Shown piece by piece: positions 24,209 to 33,305 of a DNA stretch of 64,000 nucleotides (positions are counted from its first letter, which is position 1; every line of letters begins with the position of its first letter). A model generated the notes under the pieces. The model saw only the letters and a program-made list of their open reading frames with translations, ran no database searches and was not told the origin of the DNA. The DNA comes from Paenibacillus sp. FSL R7-0345 (GTDB taxonomy: Bacteria > Bacillota > Bacilli > Paenibacillales > Paenibacillaceae): assembly GCF_038595055.1 (NCBI RefSeq), contig NZ_CP152002.1:912501-976500 (forward strand), in the 5' to 3' direction. Both the position numbers and the translations under genes were made by a program.

Positions 24209-25042
24209 CTATTTTACCGCGCCGCTGGTAACTCCTTCAAAAATATAACGCTGCAGGAAGAAGTACAGAATGACCGTCGGCAGCAAAATCAGCAAAATCG
24301 CCGCACAGATCAGATTCCATTCGCCCGAGTTGACCCCCTGGAACCGCATCAGGATCGTGGTCACCACGCCAAGGCTTTGTTTGGGCATATAAAGGTAAGG
24401 GATGTACATGTCATTGTAAATGCTGATCGTCTTCAGGATCACCAGCGTAGCGGTTGCCGGGGTAAGGAGCGGGAAGATGATCGAACGGTAGATTTTGAAC
24501 AGGGAAGCCCCTTCCACCATGGCACTCTCGTCGAGATCAAACGGAATATTGCGGATAAACTGCAGATACAGAATGATCTGGATCACGTCAGCACCGATGT
24601 AGAGCACAATGGGAGCGCCGAGTGTGTTATAGAGCCCCAGGCTTTTGATAATACCGAAGGTGGCGACCTGGGTGGTGATGCTCGGAATGATGGTAGCGAC
24701 CAGGTAAGCTCCGAATACAAGCGGTTTCAGTTTAAAATTGAAGCGGCCCAGCACGTATGCCACCATTGTGCCAAACAGAATGTTCAGGGTCAATGTAATT
24801 ATGATGATCACCAGCACGTTGCCGAAGCCGCTGAGCAGACCTCCGCGCTGGAACACGGCGATAAAGTTGTCAAAGTTCAGGAAGCTTTTCGGGAGAGCCA
24901 TAGAGCTGCTGGTGTTGAATTCATCCGTAGATTTGAAGGCATTGACGATAACCACGTAAGGCGGGAAAAGGACGACAAACACCCCGATCAGGAGCGAAAC
25001 GTATTTGAGAAAATCAACAGTGCGGAATTTGCTGTGGGTCAT
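24209..25042 (-). CDS. carbohydrate ABC transporter permease (MalG/CUT1 type)
   Basis: A 277-residue membrane protein with about six transmembrane segments and the coupling motif EGASLFKIYRSIIFPLLTPA near residue 185. It should form the channel with the adjacent permease. The ATG follows GGGAGGAGA and starts one base after the other permease stop. No ATPase is encoded in the operon, as is normal for CUT1 systems that share an MsmK-type ATPase encoded elsewhere. The substrate is inferred from the neighbours to be a manno- or galactomanno-oligosaccharide. Confidence 0.93.
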   Translation of the reverse strand: MTHSKFRTVDFLKYVSLLIGVFVVLFPPYVVIVNAFKSTDEFNTSSSMALPKSFLNFDNFIAVFQRGGLLSGFGNVLVIIIITLTLNILFGTMVAYVLGRFNFKLKPLVFGAYLVATIIPSITTQVATFGIIKSLGLYNTLGAPIVLYIGADVIQIILYLQFIRNIPFDLDESAMVEGASLFKIYRSIIFPLLTPATATLVILKTISIYNDMYIPYLYMPKQSLGVVTTILMRFQGVNSGEWNLICAAILLILLPTVILYFFLQRYIFEGVTSGAVK

Positions 25043-25043
25043 G

Positions 25044-25937
25044 TTATTTGTCTCCTCCCCGGCTAAGTACTAACTGCTGCACCAGCAGCACAATGACAAC
25101 AAAGAAGAGCAGGATAATGCTCATGGCCGAGGCCAGGCCATAGTTATTAAAAGCGAATGCCGTATCGACGACCTTCTGCACATAAGTCTCACTGGCGCCG
25201 GCCGGGCCGCCTTTGGTCAGCACGAACGGCAGATCGAATACTTCGAGCGCGCCGGTAACAGTCAGGAACAGGTTGAGCTGAATGACCGGCTTCATGTTAG
25301 GCAGGGTGATTCTCCATAATGTCTGGAAGGAGCCTGCACCGTCTATTTTGGCCGCTTCATAGATATCCTTTGGAATAGCCTGCAAAGAAGCGATATAGAT
25401 TACCATGTTATAGCCCATGAACCGCCAGAAGCCGGTCGAAGCGAGCGAGTAGTTAACCAGCCCTTCGGTACCGAGCCAGCTGGTCTGGCCGAGTCCGGTA
25501 AGCCCGATGCTGTTCAGGAACAGGTTCAGGGAGCCGTTGGTGGTGTCAAAAACATAACCGAACATAAAAGCCACCGCGACACCGTTCATAATATAAGGCA
25601 GGAAGAGCATAATGCGGAAGGCGTTTTTGCCGCGCAGCTTACTGCTCAGTACGACAGCGAAGTAGATGGCGACGATGTTCTGGACAATCCCCATGACGAA
25701 GTAGGCAAAGTTATGTGTGAACACCTTGAAAATATCCGGATTGCCGAACACCTCGCGGTAATTGTCCAGGCCGACCCAAGGTTTCTCCGGGCTGTAGCCG
25801 TCCCAGTTGGTGAAGCTGTAATAGATGAGCTTAAGGGCAGGGTAGTAGGTGAACGTTGCCAGCAGCAGCAGCGGAATGGTCAGAAAGGAAATGATGATAA
25901 TTAACTTTTGTTTGTTATAGGATAATGTGCCGAACAT
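25044..25937 (-). CDS. carbohydrate ABC transporter permease (MalF/CUT1 type)
   Basis: The first permease of the pair: about six membrane segments, with the EAA motif seen in AAKIDGAGSFQTLWRITLPN near residue 195. An ATG at 25937 has AGAAGG eight bases upstream and gives 297 residues. An in-frame ATG at 25976 would add 13 basic residues but has no ribosome site and abuts the hairpin at 25982-26018. It lies between the binding-protein gene and the second permease. Confidence 0.9.
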   Translation of the reverse strand: MFGTLSYNKQKLIIIISFLTIPLLLLATFTYYPALKLIYYSFTNWDGYSPEKPWVGLDNYREVFGNPDIFKVFTHNFAYFVMGIVQNIVAIYFAVVLSSKLRGKNAFRIMLFLPYIMNGVAVAFMFGYVFDTTNGSLNLFLNSIGLTGLGQTSWLGTEGLVNYSLASTGFWRFMGYNMVIYIASLQAIPKDIYEAAKIDGAGSFQTLWRITLPNMKPVIQLNLFLTVTGALEVFDLPFVLTKGGPAGASETYVQKVVDTAFAFNNYGLASAMSIILLFFVVIVLLVQQLVLSRGGDK

Positions 25938-25981
25938 GTCTTCAACCTTCTTTCCGTAAAAGCGTTTCTTTGGCATGACGA

Positions 25982-26018
25982 CAAAATGGATTATCCAGAG
26001 AAGGCATAATCCATTTTG
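25982..26018 (-). promoter_or_regulatory. intra-operon hairpin after the binding-protein gene
   Basis: CAAAATGGATTA (25982-25993) and TAATCCATTTTG (26007-26018) form a perfect 12-base stem just downstream of the binding-protein stop and before the permease. No T run follows. Such hairpins commonly protect the upstream message, so the binding protein can be made in excess over the permeases. Confidence 0.7.
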
Positions 26019-26061
26019 CGCCGGAGTTTATGCGGAGCTAAGCTGCAGCGTGTCTACAGGA

Positions 26062-27408
26062 TCAATAGCCGAGGTCTTTTTTGGCTTTGGCCCATGCTTT
26101 ATTCCATTTGTCGAAGACAGTTTGCGGATCTTTAGCCAGGACGAATTCCTGAGCCATAGCCGGCAGGTCGAGCTGGGCTTTGTTGGTGATTTCAGTAACC
26201 TGTGCGTCATCCACAGTACCTTCCTGCAGGACTACACCGGTAGCCTGGAATTCTTTCAGCTGAGTCAGGTTGGATTCTTTGCCCTTGAGCGGAGAGATGA
26301 AGCCGGCAAAATCCTCATAACCGGATTCTTCAATCATCCATTTAACAAAAGCTTTAGCAGCGTCAACATTTTTGCTGTTTTTGGCTACTGCGTAGAAGAA
26401 GTCAGGGCTCAGGGGAGCCGTAATTGTGCCCGAGTTGTCATAAGGGAGCGGGAAAAAGCCTACATTGTCGGAAGTTGTGCCTGCGCCGATAACCTGGTTG
26501 ATGACCCAGTTGCCCAGGTAGTACATGGCGAATTTGCCGGATGCAATGTCTTTCTTCGATTGTTCCCAGTTGGTGGAGTTGATGTCTTTTTCCAGATAGC
26601 CCTTCTCATTCAGCTCTCTAAGCAGGCTCAGCGATTTGCCGTAGCCGTTGTCCATGGTAAAAGGAGTATCGGAAGTCAGCTTCTCGTTCGGGAAATTAGG
26701 GTCGCCGTCGATAATCCGGGGAACGGAGTACACCCAGTCGTTCAGCGGCCATTTGTCTTTAAAGTTGGAAGCGAGCGGCACAACGCCGGCAGCCTTCAGC
26801 TTTTCACAGGCAGCGAGGAATTCGTCCCAGGTCTTAGGAATTTCAGTGATGCCGGCATCGGCAAAGGCTTTCTTGTTATAGACAATCCCGGTGGTGGAGT
26901 TACCGGTGGTGATGCCGTACAGCTGGCCTTCATAGGATTTGAAATCTTTAAAGGTAATCTGGTCGGTCAGACCGAGGTCGTCGAGTGAAGCAAAATATTT
27001 AGGCAGATCGGAGTTAGGAATGGTAGGGATGAACATTACGTCAGGAAGCTCGCCGCTGGCCATTCTGACTTTTGCCTGCTGGTTGTAGTCGGTCTGGGAG
27101 GCTTCGAATTCAACCTTGATATTCGGATACTTTTCATTAAAGCGCTTAACATATTCGTCATACTCTTTGCCGATCATGTCGGTTCTGTTGGTGAGGAAGG
27201 TGATTTTGCCGCTGATGTCCGCGCCGCTTGGGGCTGCCGGTTCAGTGGTTGCCGCTGTATCTCCGCCGGTGTTAGCAGGAGCAGCGGTTGCTGCAGGTTC
27301 GTCTGTGGCGGTGGCTGTGTTGTTATTGTTGTTTGAACCACAGCCAGTTAAGGATAGAGATAGAGCCATAATGATAACAAAAGATAACGAAAATAACTTA
27401 TTTCTCAT
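26062..27408 (-). CDS. sugar ABC transporter solute-binding lipoprotein
   Basis: A 448-residue extracellular solute-binding protein of family 1 (SBP_bac_1/8). It has a lipoprotein signal peptide (lipobox LTGC, cysteine at about 23) and an Asn/Thr/Ala-rich linker, then the two-lobe binding fold starting near residue 67 (KITFLTNRTDMIGKEYDEYV). It captures an oligosaccharide at the outer membrane face and delivers it to the two adjacent permeases. It is the first gene of the minus-strand operon. A cre-like site overlaps its promoter, and it is divergent from the beta-mannosidase gene, which suggests a mannose-containing oligosaccharide as the ligand. Confidence 0.94.
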   Translation of the reverse strand: MRNKLFSLSFVIIMALSLSLTGCGSNNNNNTATATDEPAATAAPANTGGDTAATTEPAAPSGADISGKITFLTNRTDMIGKEYDEYVKRFNEKYPNIKVEFEASQTDYNQQAKVRMASGELPDVMFIPTIPNSDLPKYFASLDDLGLTDQITFKDFKSYEGQLYGITTGNSTTGIVYNKKAFADAGITEIPKTWDEFLAACEKLKAAGVVPLASNFKDKWPLNDWVYSVPRIIDGDPNFPNEKLTSDTPFTMDNGYGKSLSLLRELNEKGYLEKDINSTNWEQSKKDIASGKFAMYYLGNWVINQVIGAGTTSDNVGFFPLPYDNSGTITAPLSPDFFYAVAKNSKNVDAAKAFVKWMIEESGYEDFAGFISPLKGKESNLTQLKEFQATGVVLQEGTVDDAQVTEITNKAQLDLPAMAQEFVLAKDPQTVFDKWNKAWAKAKKDLGY

Positions 27409-27431
27409 TGCGTTGTCCCCTTTTCGTTTAT

Positions 27432-27456
27432 TGTTAGCGTTTACATTGATATTATA
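27432..27456 (-). promoter_or_regulatory. transporter promoter -10 with cre site
   Basis: On the minus strand TATAAT (27451-27456) is followed four bases later by ATGTAAACGCTAACA (27432-27446), which matches the CcpA cre consensus WTGNAANCGNWNNCW at every position. The -35 region is weak (TTTATC). The cre overlaps the start of transcription, so repression of the sugar operon in the presence of preferred carbon sources is expected. Confidence 0.8.
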
Positions 27457-27503
27457 GCGCGATTCATCCGCTGGATAAATGTATTGAATTATTATTTATT
27501 GTC

Positions 27504-27550
27504 TTTATTTGTTTTCTTTCTGGGATTATAATTAGATTGTTGCTAACAAT
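27504..27550 (+). promoter_or_regulatory. candidate beta-mannosidase promoter with inverted repeat
   Basis: TTTATT (27504-27509) and a perfect TATAAT (27527-27532) are 17 bases apart. An inverted repeat ATTGTT-GCT-AACAAT (27536-27550) lies at the expected start of transcription and could be an operator. Confidence 0.5.
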
Positions 27551-27642
27551 ATAATAACAAAATACAATGGTTATCGGATGGTATTAGAAAAAGCAGGTAT
27601 ATAAAGGCTAACAAAACTTCAGTGTATGCTGGCAAAACTTTT

Positions 27643-27835
27643 GCCTATGCTTCCGAAGCGAGTTTTGTACGAAGCAGATCAGGAAGTATACGCTCACAAA
27701 ACTTAAGCGTATGCTTCCGAAGCGAGTTTTGTACGAAGCAAAATCAATGGAGCATAGGCTCACAAAACTTAAGCGTATGCTTCCGAAGCGAGTTTTGTAC
27801 GAAGCAAAATCAATGGAGCATAGGCTCACAAAACT
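27643..27835 (+). repeat. 66-bp tandem repeats in the beta-mannosidase leader
   Basis: Three units, starting at 27643, 27707 and 27773, carry ATGCTTCCGAAGCGAGTTTT followed by GTACGAAGC and end in GCTCACAAAACTT. The first unit is 64 bases and the others 66. Within each unit AGTTTTGT can pair with ACAAAACT. The last pairing arm (27828-27835) ends three bases before the AGGAGG of the beta-mannosidase gene. Confidence 0.85.
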
Positions 27836-27848
27836 TTTAGGAGGACTC

Positions 27849-30467
27849 ATGACACACAAACAGCATGTTTTGGACAATTGGGAATTCAGGGCCGTTGGAG
27901 ATGAGGCGTGGCTTCCGGCAGTGGTGCCGGGTACGGTGCATACGGATTTGCTGCGTAACGGGCTGATTGATCAGCCTTTTTATGGAACGAACGAGCACGG
28001 TCTGCAATGGATTGATAAGAAGGATTGGGAGTACAGAACCACGCTGCAGCTGGATGAGGATTGGCAGAGCCTGGCGGTTACGGAGCTGAATTTTGCCGGA
28101 CTGGATACATATGCCGATGTTTATGTGAATAATGTGCATGCGCTTTCGGCGGATAATATGTTCCTGGCGTGGACGATGGATGTCAAGGATCTGCTGCGGA
28201 CAGGTGCAAATGAGATTGTGGTGAGATTCCGTTCTGCCGTAAAAGAGGATCTGCCGAAGCTCGAACAGCTGGGCTATGACCTGCCTGCCCCGAACGACCA
28301 GTCCGAGCTGGGTGGTCTCGGGGAGAAACGGATCAGCGTTTTTGCGCGCAAAGCACCCTATCATTATGGATGGGACTGGGGCCCGCGTTTTCTGACCAGC
28401 GGGATCTGGCGTGAAGCCGTGCTTACCGGACGGAATGCTGCGGCAATTAAGGATTTGTACATCCGTCAGGATGTTATTAAGAAGGAAGAGGCGCGTCTGA
28501 CGGCAATTGTGGAAGTGGATGCACCGGAGGCGTGGGAAGGGACGCTGCGGATTACTGCGGAGGGGCAGGAGTGGACTCGGGCAGTTACATTGGAGCCGGG
28601 TATGGGCACAGTGGAGCTGGAGCTGGTAATGGATCAGCCTCGCCTGTGGTGGTGTAACGGGCTGGGAGCGCCGGAGTTAACCCTGTTCCGGGCGGGGCTG
28701 CTGGAGAACGGGGCTGTGCTGGCTGAAGCTGAGGTGAAGACAGGTCTGCGGGAAATCAAGCTGATCCGCAAACCGGATGCAAAAGGCGCCTCATTCAAAT
28801 TCGAGCTGAACGGTGTGCCGGTGTTTGCAAAGGGTGCCAACCATATACCGAATGACAGCTTTATTACAGAAGTAACGGAAGAACGCTACCGGCATGAGAT
28901 CGCATCAGCGGCAGAGTCGAATATGAACATGCTGCGTGTATGGGGCGGCGGCTTTTATGAAGAGGAAGTATTTTACCGTCTGTGTGATGAGTACGGCTTG
29001 CTGGTGTGGCAGGACTTTATGTTTGCCTGCAGCATGTATCCGGGAGACGGGGCATTCCTGGCAAATGTGCAAAAGGAAGCAGAGTACAATGTGAAGCGGC
29101 TGCGCAATCATCCATCTATCGCGCTGTGGTGCGGTAACAATGAGATTGACTCCGCCTGGGCACAGTTTGAAGAAAACATGGGCTGGGGCTGGAAAGAGAA
29201 GCTGAGTGCTGAGATCCGGGAGACGCTGTGGGCTGCTTATGAGGAAATCTTCCACCGGATTCTGCCGGAAGCGGTAGCAGCGAATCATCCGGGGATTGAT
29301 TACTGGCCGTCGTCTCCACTGCGTGAGCTTACCAATGATATCGATCAGCACGCTGTGCGCATCGCGGGAGACGGGGATATTCATTATTGGGGCGTATGGC
29401 ACGGGATCGAGCCGTTCGAGAACTACAACGTTAAAGTCGGCCGCTTCATGAGTGAATACGGCTTCCAGTCCTTCCCCGAGCTGAAATCGGTGCTGACCTA
29501 CGCGGAAGAGAAGGACATGGAGCTGGAATCGGAAGTGATGCTGGCTCACCAGAAAAACGGCCGCGGTAATCAAATTATCAAGGAATATATGGATATCTAT
29601 CTGCCAGAGGCAAAGGACTTTAAGTCATTCCTGTACATGAGCCAGATTCTTCAGGCAGAGGCGATGCGGATGGCGATTGAGAGCCACCGCCGGAACAAGC
29701 CGTATTGCATGGGAACGCTGTACTGGCAGATGAACGACTGCTGGCCGGTAGCTTCCTGGGCGGGCATGGATTACTACGGCCGCTGGAAGGCGCTGCAGTA
29801 TACCGCGCGCCGGAGCTTCAAGGATGTTCTCCTTTCTGTGGAGGTAACTGACGGGGAGAAGGTGCAGGTTTATGCGGTTTCCGATCTGCGGGAAGCGCTC
29901 AGCGGGGAGCTGGCGGTGCGGCTGCATGACTTCAGCGGAGCGGTGCTGAAGGAATGGAAGCAGCCTGTGCAGCTTGAAGCTGATTCGTCGGCGGTTGTGT
30001 TCTCGGTGCCGGTGGCGGAGCTGCTTGGGGGCTATGCTGCGGAACAAGTCGTGCTGGTAGCTGCTCTGGAGGCTGCGGATGGTTCGCTGCTTGAGCGTAA
30101 GGAGCATTACTTTGCAGCGGCTAAGGAGCTGAAGCTGGACCAGCCGGTTCTTACACTGGCTGAGGTGCCGGGCAGCGGCGGCTTAAGCTTCACCGTCAGC
30201 ACTGACGTGCTGGCCAGAGGCGTATACCTGACAGCGGAGCAGGAAGGTATCTTCTCGGATAACTATTTTGACCTGCTTCCGGGCGAGGTGAAGACTGTGC
30301 AGTTCTCACAGCGGCGCGGGGCTGGAGCGGGAGTGGAAACCGGAAGAGCCGCCGGGGCGGCGAGTAGAGTGAAAGCACAGGATAAAGCAGGTGCTGGTGC
30401 ACCGGACTTTGTTCCGGCTGCCCCGCAAGGACTCGAAATCCGCTCTATGGCGGATTATGTGAAGTAA
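27849..30467 (+). CDS. beta-mannosidase (glycoside hydrolase family 2)
   Basis: An 872-residue GH2 enzyme expected to release mannose from the non-reducing end of beta-1,4-manno-oligosaccharides. It has no signal peptide, so it acts on imported oligosaccharides. The order is a GH2 sugar-binding domain (about 10-170), an immunoglobulin-like domain, then a TIM barrel. The acid/base glutamate is in ALWCGNNEIDSAW near residue 425 and the nucleophile in FMSEYGFQSFPEL near 540. The C-terminus contains a Gly/Ala-rich linker (about 820-850), unusual for the family. The ATG at 27849 follows AGGAGG; an upstream open frame crosses the repeats and is rejected. Confidence 0.93.
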   Translation: MTHKQHVLDNWEFRAVGDEAWLPAVVPGTVHTDLLRNGLIDQPFYGTNEHGLQWIDKKDWEYRTTLQLDEDWQSLAVTELNFAGLDTYADVYVNNVHALSADNMFLAWTMDVKDLLRTGANEIVVRFRSAVKEDLPKLEQLGYDLPAPNDQSELGGLGEKRISVFARKAPYHYGWDWGPRFLTSGIWREAVLTGRNAAAIKDLYIRQDVIKKEEARLTAIVEVDAPEAWEGTLRITAEGQEWTRAVTLEPGMGTVELELVMDQPRLWWCNGLGAPELTLFRAGLLENGAVLAEAEVKTGLREIKLIRKPDAKGASFKFELNGVPVFAKGANHIPNDSFITEVTEERYRHEIASAAESNMNMLRVWGGGFYEEEVFYRLCDEYGLLVWQDFMFACSMYPGDGAFLANVQKEAEYNVKRLRNHPSIALWCGNNEIDSAWAQFEENMGWGWKEKLSAEIRETLWAAYEEIFHRILPEAVAANHPGIDYWPSSPLRELTNDIDQHAVRIAGDGDIHYWGVWHGIEPFENYNVKVGRFMSEYGFQSFPELKSVLTYAEEKDMELESEVMLAHQKNGRGNQIIKEYMDIYLPEAKDFKSFLYMSQILQAEAMRMAIESHRRNKPYCMGTLYWQMNDCWPVASWAGMDYYGRWKALQYTARRSFKDVLLSVEVTDGEKVQVYAVSDLREALSGELAVRLHDFSGAVLKEWKQPVQLEADSSAVVFSVPVAELLGGYAAEQVVLVAALEAADGSLLERKEHYFAAAKELKLDQPVLTLAEVPGSGGLSFTVSTDVLARGVYLTAEQEGIFSDNYFDLLPGEVKTVQFSQRRGAGAGVETGRAAGAASRVKAQDKAGAGAPDFVPAAPQGLEIRSMADYVK

Positions 30468-30540
30468 GGCGAGCGGGCGGCTTATCCGTGATGATGCGCA
30501 AGGTTCAAACCTTCTTGCGCAGAGAAGTGAATAGAGGGGA

Positions 30541-30969
30541 AAATCCACTAAATGCGGCTGAAGGGTGCTGCCAAGGCTGAATTAGAGGGAAAAATCCCAC
30601 TAAATGCGACTGAAGGGTGCCGCCAGGGCTGAATTAGAGGGAAAAATCCCACTAAATGCGGCTGAAGGGTGCTGCCAAGGCTGAATTAGAGGGAAAAATC
30701 CCACTAAATGCGGCTGAAGGGAGCTGCCAGAGCTGAATTAGAGGGAAAAATCCCACTAGATGCGGCTGAAGGGTGCTGCCAAGGCTGAATTAGATGGAAA
30801 AATCCCACTAAATGCGGCTGAAGGGTGCCGCCAGAGCTGAATTAGAGGGAAAAATCCCACTAAATGCGGCTGAAGGGTGCTGCCAGAGCTGAATTAAAGG
30901 GAAAAATCCCACTAAATGCGACTGAAGGGTGCTGCCAGGGCTGAATTAGAGGGAAAAATCCCACTAAAT
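30541..30969. repeat. 52-bp tandem repeat array (about 8 units)
   Basis: Units of 52 bases start at 30551, 30603, 30655, 30707, 30759, 30811, 30863 and 30915, with a partial copy at each end. Each holds AATGCGGCTGAAGGGTGCTG and GAGGGAAAAATCCCACTA; GGGA and TCCC form a small hairpin around AAAA. It fills the gap between the beta-mannosidase and alpha-galactosidase genes. The length is not a multiple of three, so it cannot code for a repeating peptide. Confidence 0.93.
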
Positions 30970-31039
30970 TCACCCGGCGTGGACAAACTGGCGGAGTGAG
31001 ATAAAACATACCTAACTATTAGGGAGAAGGAGCCGGAAA

Positions 31040-33196
31040 ATGGCCATTTGGGTACAGGAAGACAAAGGAATATTTCATTTGCAGAGCAAGGATATGAGCT
31101 ATATTATCGGTCTTTATAACAACTATCCTGTGCACGTATATTGGGGCAAAAAGCTGCGTCATGACGGCAATCTGGACGGACTGCCGCATCTGGGCGTGGG
31201 TACTGCCCTTGACCGGCTTCCGCAGGAATACCCGCAGTACGGCACCGGAGATTACCGGGTGCCGGCTTACCAGGTCAAGCTGGAGGATGGCACGCGGATC
31301 ACAGAGCTGCAGTACACCGGATACCGGGTGCTGGCAGGCAAGCCGCAGCTTGCCGGACTTCCATCCGTGTATGTAGAGTCGCCGGAAGAAGCGGATACAC
31401 TGGAAATTACGCTGCGTGATGATTACACAGCGCTAAATGTAATCTTGCGGTACACGGTATACCGCGACACAGATGTCATTGCCCGCTCGGTAGAGCTGGT
31501 CAATGACGGGCAGGCTCCGCTGGACCTGCTCCGTGCGCTGAGCGCTTCCGTCGATTTCCCGGAAGACGGCCAGTTTGACCTGATCTATCTGTCCGGCGGC
31601 TGGTCGCGGGAAGGAAATCTCACCCGCAGACGGCTGGAGCAGGGCACGACGGCACTGCAGTCCCGCCGTGGTATGAGCAGCCATCAGCACAATCCGTTTG
31701 CTGCGCTGGCGAAGCCGGGAACCGACGAGCATCAGGGAGAAGTATATGGCTTCTCCCTGGTCTATAGCGGCGGCTTCGCCATTGAAGCCGAAGTGGACGC
31801 GTTCAGTCATACCCGGCTGGGTATCGGGCTGAACCCGTTTGATTTTTCCTGGCGGCTGGCACCGGGAGAGAGCTTCCAGACCCCGGAAGCAGTGATGGTT
31901 TACTCGGCTGAAGGCCTCGGCGGCATGTCACGGACTTATCACCGCCTGTACCGCACACGTCTGGTAAGGGGAACCTTCCGTGATAAAGAGCGTCCGATTC
32001 TCGTGAATAACTGGGAAGCAACCTACTTCAATTTTAATGCCGACAAGCTGGTGGATATTGCTGCCGAAGGTTCCAAGCTGGGCATCGAGCTGTTTGTGCT
32101 CGATGACGGCTGGTTCGGTAAACGCGATGCCGACAACTCCTCACTCGGCGATTGGACCGAGGATCTGCGCAAGCTGCCGGGTGGACTGGCAGATGTGGCA
32201 AAGCGGGTCAATGACTTGGGAATGCAATTCGGCCTGTGGGTCGAGCCGGAGATGATCTCGCCGGACAGCGATCTGTACCGCGCGCATCCGGACTGGTGTC
32301 TCCATGTGCCAGGACGCCGGCGGACTGAAGCACGCTGGCAGCTGGTGCTTGATCTGACGCGTGCGGAGGTACGGGATTACGTTTATAATGCGCTTAGCAA
32401 AATTTTCTCCAGCGTACCTATCGCCTATGTGAAATGGGACATGAACCGTAACCTGACGGAGATCGGCTCGGCTGAACTGCCGGCTGAGCGCCAGGCCGAA
32501 ACGGCCCACCGCTATGTGCTTGGATTGTATGAGCTGATCGACCGCCTGACAGGTGATTTCCCGCATATTCTGTTCGAGAGCTGCTCCAGCGGCGGCGGCC
32601 GGTTTGACCCGGGTATGCTCTATTACATGCCACAGACCTGGACCAGTGATGATACGGATGCGGCTGAACGCCTGAAGATCCAGTACGGCACCAGTTTGGT
32701 CTATCCAATAAGTGCGATGGGGGCGCATGTCTCGGCAGTGCCGAACCACCAGGTCGGCCGGGTTACACCGCTGTCGTTCCGCGGGGATGTCGCAATGTCC
32801 GGTAACTTTGGCTACGAGCTTGACCTGACCAAGTTCACAGAAGAAGAAAAGGAACTAGTGAAGCAGCAGGTAGCGAATTATAAAGAAATCCGCAGCCTCG
32901 TACAGCAGGGCAACCTGTACCGCCTGCAGAGTCCGTTCGAGGGTAACGAAACGGCGTGGATGTTTGTTTCCGATGATCAACGGGAGGCGCTTGTATACTA
33001 CTTCCGTGTAATGGCTGTGCCGTACCCGGCACGCCGGACGCTGAAGGTCCGCGGTTTGAATCCGGATCTTGACTACACAGTGCTGGATAGCGGTGAAGTC
33101 TTTGGCGGTGACCGGCTGATGCAGGCCGGACTGGCGCTGCCGGACATCCAGCGCGATTATGTGAGCGGCTGCTTCCATTTGAAGGCGCAGGATTAA
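31040..33196 (+). CDS. alpha-galactosidase (glycoside hydrolase family 36)
   Basis: A 718-residue GH36 enzyme that removes alpha-1,6-linked galactose from raffinose-type sugars or galactomannan fragments. The N-terminal beta-sandwich (about 1-310) leads into a TIM barrel. The nucleophile aspartate is in AYVKWDMNRNL near residue 473 and the acid/base aspartate in WTSDDTDAAERL near 540. Substrate contacts appear in VLDDGWFGKRDADNSSLGDW. It has no signal peptide. It lies downstream of the beta-mannosidase gene; together they could dismantle imported galactomanno-oligosaccharides. The ATG follows AGAAGGAG, and a strong terminator ends the unit. Confidence 0.96.
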   Translation: MAIWVQEDKGIFHLQSKDMSYIIGLYNNYPVHVYWGKKLRHDGNLDGLPHLGVGTALDRLPQEYPQYGTGDYRVPAYQVKLEDGTRITELQYTGYRVLAGKPQLAGLPSVYVESPEEADTLEITLRDDYTALNVILRYTVYRDTDVIARSVELVNDGQAPLDLLRALSASVDFPEDGQFDLIYLSGGWSREGNLTRRRLEQGTTALQSRRGMSSHQHNPFAALAKPGTDEHQGEVYGFSLVYSGGFAIEAEVDAFSHTRLGIGLNPFDFSWRLAPGESFQTPEAVMVYSAEGLGGMSRTYHRLYRTRLVRGTFRDKERPILVNNWEATYFNFNADKLVDIAAEGSKLGIELFVLDDGWFGKRDADNSSLGDWTEDLRKLPGGLADVAKRVNDLGMQFGLWVEPEMISPDSDLYRAHPDWCLHVPGRRRTEARWQLVLDLTRAEVRDYVYNALSKIFSSVPIAYVKWDMNRNLTEIGSAELPAERQAETAHRYVLGLYELIDRLTGDFPHILFESCSSGGGRFDPGMLYYMPQTWTSDDTDAAERLKIQYGTSLVYPISAMGAHVSAVPNHQVGRVTPLSFRGDVAMSGNFGYELDLTKFTEEEKELVKQQVANYKEIRSLVQQGNLYRLQSPFEGNETAWMFVSDDQREALVYYFRVMAVPYPARRTLKVRGLNPDLDYTVLDSGEVFGGDRLMQAGLALPDIQRDYVSGCFHLKAQD

Positions 33197-33242
33197 TGAG
33201 GTTGATTAAACAACATAATTAATTAAATGCATAGCTTTGAGT

Positions 33243-33266
33243 AAGCCAGGGAAACCTGGCTTTTTT
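33243..33266 (+). terminator. intrinsic terminator after the alpha-galactosidase gene
   Basis: AAGCCAGG and CCTGGCTT pair perfectly around the tetraloop GAAA and run into six T. Confidence 0.92.
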
Positions 33267-33305
33267 AAATTTACTTGGGAAGAATAAAAGAATGAGAGGT
33301 AAAAA

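Noticed and set aside
25937..25976. Extended N-terminus of the MalF-type permease
   Set aside because: The upstream ATG has no ribosome site and directly follows a hairpin; the ATG at 25937 has AGAAGG at good distance. The longer form cannot be fully excluded.
27711..27848. 46-codon N-terminal extension of the beta-mannosidase through the repeats
   Set aside because: It would translate the 66-bp repeats, while a strong AGGAGG precedes the ATG at 27849, where homology to GH2 enzymes begins.
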